The position numbers and the translations under genes are program-made. Under the pieces are notes generated by a model that made no database searches, was not told the DNA's origin, and saw nothing but the letters and a program-made list of their open reading frames with translations. Shown here one piece after another: positions 60,314 to 64,000 of a stretch of 64,000 nt of DNA. The DNA is from Clostridia bacterium (GTDB taxonomy: Bacteria; Bacillota; Clostridia; TANB77; UBA1234): positions 55,872 through 119,871 of the forward strand of contig JAFUGE010000017.1 in the NCBI GenBank assembly GCA_017469545.1, written 5' to 3'. Positions within the stretch are counted from its first letter, which is position 1. Each line of letters opens with the position of its first letter.

Positions 60314-60548
60314 TCATAATCAAATCTATTTTACTACTATTTTTTACATTTCCCATCCAAAATGTCAAAGCGGGCAGCGTGATACGCTGCCCCTACAGTA
60401 TATTACACACAAATCCGTAGGGGCGGCGTATCACGCCGCCCGTTAAAAAAAATTTATCTCCCGCTTGTAAACCAAAAATCAATTAACTCATTATTAAAAC
60501 TAATAAATCCTTTCTTCTCCACTTTCTCATTCGTCACAATATCGACTC
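60314..60548. repeat. Copy C of the dacA 3' end plus its inverted REP pair
   Basis: About 235 nt nearly identical to 62612-62849. Read on the minus strand it encodes DIVTNEKVEKKGFISF and the last 13 residues of DacA up to its stop, then an inverted pair of REP-like units (60372-60396 and 60417-60441) and a TTTTACATTTCCCATCC stretch. It is a direct repeat of the DacA end, 2.3 kb away. Confidence 0.85.
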
Positions 60549-60594
60549 AGTATAATTTAAAAAGAGGCTGATAAAAATCAACCTCTCAAATAAT

Positions 60595-60855
60595 TTATTC
60601 TAACTCTTTAGCAGAATTAAGAATTTCTCGAAGCCTGTTAGTAACTATCTCCAGCTCTTTTTCATTCCATGATTTTTCCATAAAAGAATTAGCTATATCA
60701 ACTACTTGCCAATAGCTTTTAGTAATATCACTGTTGCCGCTCCTTGTCGAATCAACTTCAGGATGTTTTTCAAAATATCTGTAGTAATACCCTTTGATTT
60801 CTGCCGCTAATTCAGCCAAGACTTCTATTTGAACCAGACTTAGATATTTATCCAT
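60595..60855 (-). CDS. Small protein next to zeta toxin, possible antitoxin
   Basis: 86 residues, starting MDKYLSLVQIEVLAELAAEI, helical and acidic, the size of epsilon antitoxins (about 90). GGAGG precedes ATG 60855. It lies 59 nt after the zeta toxin stop, so the order is toxin first, the reverse of the classical epsilon-zeta order. The antitoxin role is inferred from size, composition and place; no sequence match was recognised. Confidence 0.55.
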   Translation of the reverse strand: MDKYLSLVQIEVLAELAAEIKGYYYRYFEKHPEVDSTRSGNSDITKSYWQVVDIANSFMEKSWNEKELEIVTNRLREILNSAKELE

Positions 60856-60914
60856 GTGCACCTCCAAATATTATTTCATATATATTATATCACTTTTTAA
60901 AGTTATGTCAACAG

Positions 60915-61754
60915 TTAAATGTCATATTCGCCACCCAATGAAGCTCCACGCTCTATTGTTCTCAGTATTTCACTATATTCTGCCTCAAATCTGGGCAAAT
61001 CAGCAGCGTGCCTTTTTCTCTTCAAATTCAACGTTTCTTTATAAACATCATTAAAATTCTCTATTTCAGATTCATTCCATTTCCCCGTCAAAATATCTCT
61101 TAATATTTCGTGTGGCTTTTTATGAGACATATTTGAGAGACATTGCCCATCTCTATTATATACTAATATTTGATCAAAAACTTTAGCATTATATATTGTT
61201 TTTAGATTTTCAGATAAATTTTCAACAACCATATCATGGTGTCGCTTCGAAGTTGCTCTTGCAGCCATTCCAGCATCAATCATTTTTTCATATCTGAGTA
61301 TAGTGCTTAAATATGAAATTTCTGGTTTAACTGCCATTATGGCTAAAATAGTCTTATATCCCTTTTCTTTAAACTCTCGACACGTTTTTAGTGGAACCTC
61401 TGCTGTTCTTAATGTTCCTTCAACTACAGCACTTCTTCTTTCATGGATTAATCTACTTTTTAACATTTCTGTAACTGCTGAAGAAAAATCATTTGTATAT
61501 TCCGGAAAGTTCTCACCATACTTTTCTTCTATTTCTTTAAAATGGGGATGATATTTCCTAAATTCGTCTCCATTTATAATCACAATATTTTGGCAAGAAT
61601 TTTTCGCTATTTGGTGAAGAGTAGACTTTCCCGCTCCGGGTTGACCGCCAAGTATTATTGCAATAGCTATTTTGTCATTCTCAGTTTTCGGAGGAAGTTC
61701 ACTAATAATCCTTTCCACAACACTTTCTACATCCTTTTCTTCATAATCGTACAT
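60915..61754 (-). CDS. Zeta-toxin family kinase
   Basis: 279 residues. GGQPGAGKST (Walker A, residues 36-45), INGDEFRKYHP (substrate-binding Asp), VVEGTLRTAEV and RYEKMIDAGMAARATSKRHHD are signature motifs. Zeta/PezT toxins phosphorylate UDP-N-acetylglucosamine and block cell-wall synthesis. ATG 61754 has GGGAGAGGAAAG at good spacing; an earlier ATG is less likely. With the 86-residue gene it forms module 1 inserted in the dacA end region. Helices from residue 240 on are less conserved. Confidence 0.88.
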   Translation of the reverse strand: MYDYEEKDVESVVERIISELPPKTENDKIAIAIILGGQPGAGKSTLHQIAKNSCQNIVIINGDEFRKYHPHFKEIEEKYGENFPEYTNDFSSAVTEMLKSRLIHERRSAVVEGTLRTAEVPLKTCREFKEKGYKTILAIMAVKPEISYLSTILRYEKMIDAGMAARATSKRHHDMVVENLSENLKTIYNAKVFDQILVYNRDGQCLSNMSHKKPHEILRDILTGKWNESEIENFNDVYKETLNLKRKRHAADLPRFEAEYSEILRTIERGASLGGEYDI

Positions 61755-61837
61755 AGCTTTCCTCTCCCTACTATTCTTATCATTGTCTCCATTATACATT
61801 ATATAATCAATATACGTCAAGGCACGAACTGCCTCTC

Positions 61838-61925
61838 ACCCGTAAACTAAAAATCAATTAGCTCATTGTTAAATGCAATAAATCTTTTCCTCTCCATTGC
61901 ATTTTCTATAACGTCTATATTCGAT
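61838..61925. repeat. Copy B of the dacA 3' end, diverged
   Basis: Minus-strand reading gives DVIENAMERKRFIAFNNELIDF then TAG, aligning with the DacA end DIVTNEKVEKKGFISFNNELIDFWF. It is a more diverged copy from a different allele, without the REP pair, between the zeta module and the MNT/HEPN module. Confidence 0.75.
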
Positions 61926-61952
61926 TGCTTTTTTCAAAATTTTATTGTATAC

Positions 61953-62276
61953 TTATTCAGAGAGGTGAAAAAATTGATACATGAAATTATCATTTATAAT
62001 AGCATCTCGTTTCTCATTGCCACTTGCCATTTGATGTAATAACTCTTGATGTGATTTTGTTCCACTAGGAACTTTTTCGTCGATATTTTTGGCAATTATT
62101 TCAAATATATTTTCTAATCCATTATAAAAAGAGTGTAAGACACTCCCCAATATTGTCATATCAAATATATCTGGGGTAACTGAATTTACTTTAATAAATA
62201 TTAACTCATATTCTGAAAATAATCTATCAATATCTGCTATTTTAAACTTAATTTGTTCTTTAACTATATTATCCAA
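61953..62276 (-). pseudogene. HEPN-domain toxin partner (HepT-like), truncated
   Basis: Resembles HepT/HEPN proteins (GSVLHSFYNGLENIFEIIAKNID, KSHQELLHQMA), but ends at FFHLSE, about 40 residues before the usual R-x4-6-H catalytic stretch, and runs into copy B of the dacA end. A TTG start at 62276 with a G-rich site is likely, overlapping the nucleotidyltransferase gene by 8 nt. It is probably inactive. Confidence 0.6.
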
Positions 62277-62574
62277 TTTGTAATAACCCCCCAATTTTTA
62301 ATAGCATTTGAGAAAAGCTATTATTCGTATCATCCAAATCAATTAAATCGATTTCATTTTCCAATTCAAACATCAATATGCTAGCAACCTTATAAAATTC
62401 ACTCGATTTTAATCCTCTCACAGCTATATCTATATCAGAATTCTCATTAAATTTTCCGTTCACAATAGAACCGAAAACATATACCTCGGTAGCGCCATAT
62501 TCCTTTAATATTGTAACTGCTTTTTCTATATCATTTCTGTATGCACTTGGTAAATTCTTTAATTTATCTTCCAT
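62269..62574 (-). CDS. MNT-type nucleotidyltransferase (MntA-like antitoxin)
   Basis: 101 residues. VYVFGSIVNGKFNENSDIDIAV is the minimal nucleotidyltransferase motif G-S-x10-S-D-x-D. Such proteins adenylylate and neutralise HEPN toxins. GGGAGG precedes ATG 62574. With the HEPN remnant it forms module 2 between dacA end copies A and B. Confidence 0.8.
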   Translation of the reverse strand: MEDKLKNLPSAYRNDIEKAVTILKEYGATEVYVFGSIVNGKFNENSDIDIAVRGLKSSEFYKVASILMFELENEIDLIDLDDTNNSFSQMLLKIGGLLQIG

Positions 62575-62611
62575 ATTTTACCTCCCTATTTTCTAATGAT
62601 ATATTCATTTT

Positions 62612-62849
62612 ACCATAATTCGGTTTATTTTACTACTATTTTTTACATTTCCCATCCAAAATGCCAAACGGGCAGTGTGATACGCTGCCCCTACAAAAAA
62701 TTTTGTCAACAAATCCGTAGGGGCGGCGTAACACGTCGCCCGTTAAAAAAATATCTATCTCCCGCTCGTAAACCAAAAATCAATTAGCTCATTATTAAAA
62801 CTAATAAAACCTTTCTTCTCCACTTTCTCATTCGTCACAATATCGACTC
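62612..62849. repeat. Copy A: functional dacA 3' end with inverted REP pair
   Basis: This copy contains the true end of dacA (stop 62755) and the inverted REP-like units at 62670-62694 and 62717-62741. It is repeated at 60314-60548 (copy C). Confidence 0.85.
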
Positions 62850-63960
62850 TCTCTATCGGCTCGCCATTTAGATAATACTCAATATATCCCACTTTCTCGT
62901 TATATTCTAGCGGCGCCGAAATATTCTCATTAAAATATGTTTCCGAAGTAATATTTTTTCCATCCGCTTTGCCAAGTAGTGCATATTTATCTTCGCCGAC
63001 AATTAAATCAACACTATCATTTTTCGCTTTCTCAATAGTTAGGGTGCTAACGATGTCTCCACGTTTACAAAGACTTTGTGATGCATAATTGGCAAAACCA
63101 TAGTCAAGTAGCGCTTTTGCGTCGTCAAATCTCTTTTGACTTGTCGAGCCGCGCATTACAACAGCAATCAAATTCATATTATTGCGAGAAGCGGTTGCGG
63201 ACAAATTAAATAACGCAAGTGAAGTAGAACCAGTCTTTAAGCCCGTTGCCCCACTATAAAATCTTATTAATTTATTTGTATTGACAAGCTGTGATTTACC
63301 ATCACGAAGTGTATCCATCCATATCTTGGTATACTCGTGAATTTGAGGATGGTTCTTGCTAAGCTCACGGCTCATTATTGCAATATCAAATGCCGAAGTC
63401 AAATGCCCATCTTCGTCAATCCCATGACAATTTTTAAACGTCGTATCATTCATACCAAGTGCTTTTGCTTTCTCATTCATCATTGCCACAAACGCCTCTT
63501 CACTTCCGCCGATAAACTCTGCCATAGCCACAGTGCAATCGTTTGCCGAGACAACGCAAATCGCCTTTAGCATTTCGTGTACGGTTAACTCCTCTGTCTG
63601 GTCAAGCCAAATTTGTGAACCACCCATACTGCTTGCTTTAGCACTACAGGGAACTTTATCTGTCAAAGAAATTCTCCCCTCGTCAAGTGCCTCCATAATC
63701 AAAAGAAGGCTCATTACTTTCGTAACGCTGGCTGGCCTCAATCTCTCGTGCTCATTCTTGGTATATAAAATAGTGCCTGTATCTTCGTCCATCAAAAGTG
63801 CCGCTTCCACATCTAAATTCAGTTCTACTTTATTTGGCAGAGTAGCCATTGTCTCCGCTGCCTCACTCCATATATACGAATCGCTAAATGCCGCAAATAC
63901 CAATGAATATGGGAAAATCCATAAAAAACAAAAAGCAAAACACATCATTTTTTTAAGCAT
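62755..63960 (-). CDS. dacA: D-alanyl-D-alanine carboxypeptidase (DacA-like, PBP5 type)
   Basis: 401 residues with a signal peptide (residues 1-26, ending near VFA-AFS). RPASVTKVMSLL is the S-x-x-K motif, SANDC the S-x-N motif and GLKTGSTS the K-T-G motif of serine-type carboxypeptidases, which remove the terminal D-Ala of peptidoglycan stem peptides. A C-terminal domain (NEKVEKKGFISF and FWFTSGR) follows. AGAGGTG lies before the ATG, in the arm of a hairpin (63968-64000). Likely a sporulation or vegetative PBP5/DacF relative. Confidence 0.93.
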   Translation of the reverse strand: MLKKMMCFAFCFLWIFPYSLVFAAFSDSYIWSEAAETMATLPNKVELNLDVEAALLMDEDTGTILYTKNEHERLRPASVTKVMSLLLIMEALDEGRISLTDKVPCSAKASSMGGSQIWLDQTEELTVHEMLKAICVVSANDCTVAMAEFIGGSEEAFVAMMNEKAKALGMNDTTFKNCHGIDEDGHLTSAFDIAIMSRELSKNHPQIHEYTKIWMDTLRDGKSQLVNTNKLIRFYSGATGLKTGSTSLALFNLSATASRNNMNLIAVVMRGSTSQKRFDDAKALLDYGFANYASQSLCKRGDIVSTLTIEKAKNDSVDLIVGEDKYALLGKADGKNITSETYFNENISAPLEYNEKVGYIEYYLNGEPIERVDIVTNEKVEKKGFISFNNELIDFWFTSGR

Positions 63961-63967
63961 AAAAAAT

Positions 63968-64000
63968 CACCTCTTAAAGCAAACATATGCTTCAAGAGGT
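63968..64000 (-). promoter_or_regulatory. Hairpin containing the dacA ribosome site
   Basis: ACCTCTTGAAGCA and TGCTTTAAGAGGT (minus strand) pair almost perfectly around ATATGTT. The AGAGGT of the 3' arm is the dacA ribosome site, so folding could hide it. The window ends here. Confidence 0.5.

Overview
The window is AT-rich DNA from a spore-forming, anaerobic-type Clostridia-like Firmicute. The evidence is spoIIP and a Cys-rich coat-like protein, strong GGAGG ribosome sites, a T-box leader before pheST, radA-disA, an archaeal-type ProRS beside a GAD-less AspRS, pta/ackA, and a class III (oxygen-sensitive) ribonucleotide reductase. No rRNA, tRNA, CRISPR array, transposase gene or prophage was seen.

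Layout. 1-33,350 is almost entirely plus-strand housekeeping: cell wall and sporulation genes, a macrodomain/SirTM ADP-ribosylation pair, a free-standing structured RNA, glycosyltransferase-pgi-glucoamylase, radA-disA, an ABC-2 exporter, pheST, three small orphan genes, der/plsY/gpsA, proS-aspS, RNase P RNA, pta, a Nudix/small ORF/RdgB-like insert, ackA and a LysM protein. From 33,395 onward almost all genes are on the minus strand: a tyrosine recombinase, a large Tad/Flp-like pilus or secretion cluster, an alpha-2-macroglobulin-like protein, class III RNR genes with a CRP/FNR regulator, small orphan genes, a nucleoside phosphorylase, two toxin-antitoxin modules and dacA.

The strand switch, together with a 28-34 bp dif-like site (34,923-34,956) next to a Xer-type recombinase, suggests that the window spans the chromosome replication terminus. 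A family of short palindromes with a GTAG/CTAC end is scattered between genes (about 27 copies, seven of them as inverted pairs). Compensatory arm changes mark these as REP/BIME-like elements, and several supply the stop codon of the neighbouring gene.

The most noteworthy items are: (1) the putative terminus module of Xer recombinase plus dif-like site; (2) the atypical Tad-like cluster with P-loop-less TadZ-like proteins, a fused TadB/TadC-like protein and three tandem 'MDNxxKALxMA' membrane proteins; (3) three copies of the dacA 3' end that bracket two toxin-antitoxin modules; (4) an NrdD paralogue lacking the glycyl-radical domain, controlled by a palindrome shared with its divergent CRP/FNR gene; (5) a roughly 375-nt multi-hairpin RNA of unknown family with its own consensus promoter and terminator.
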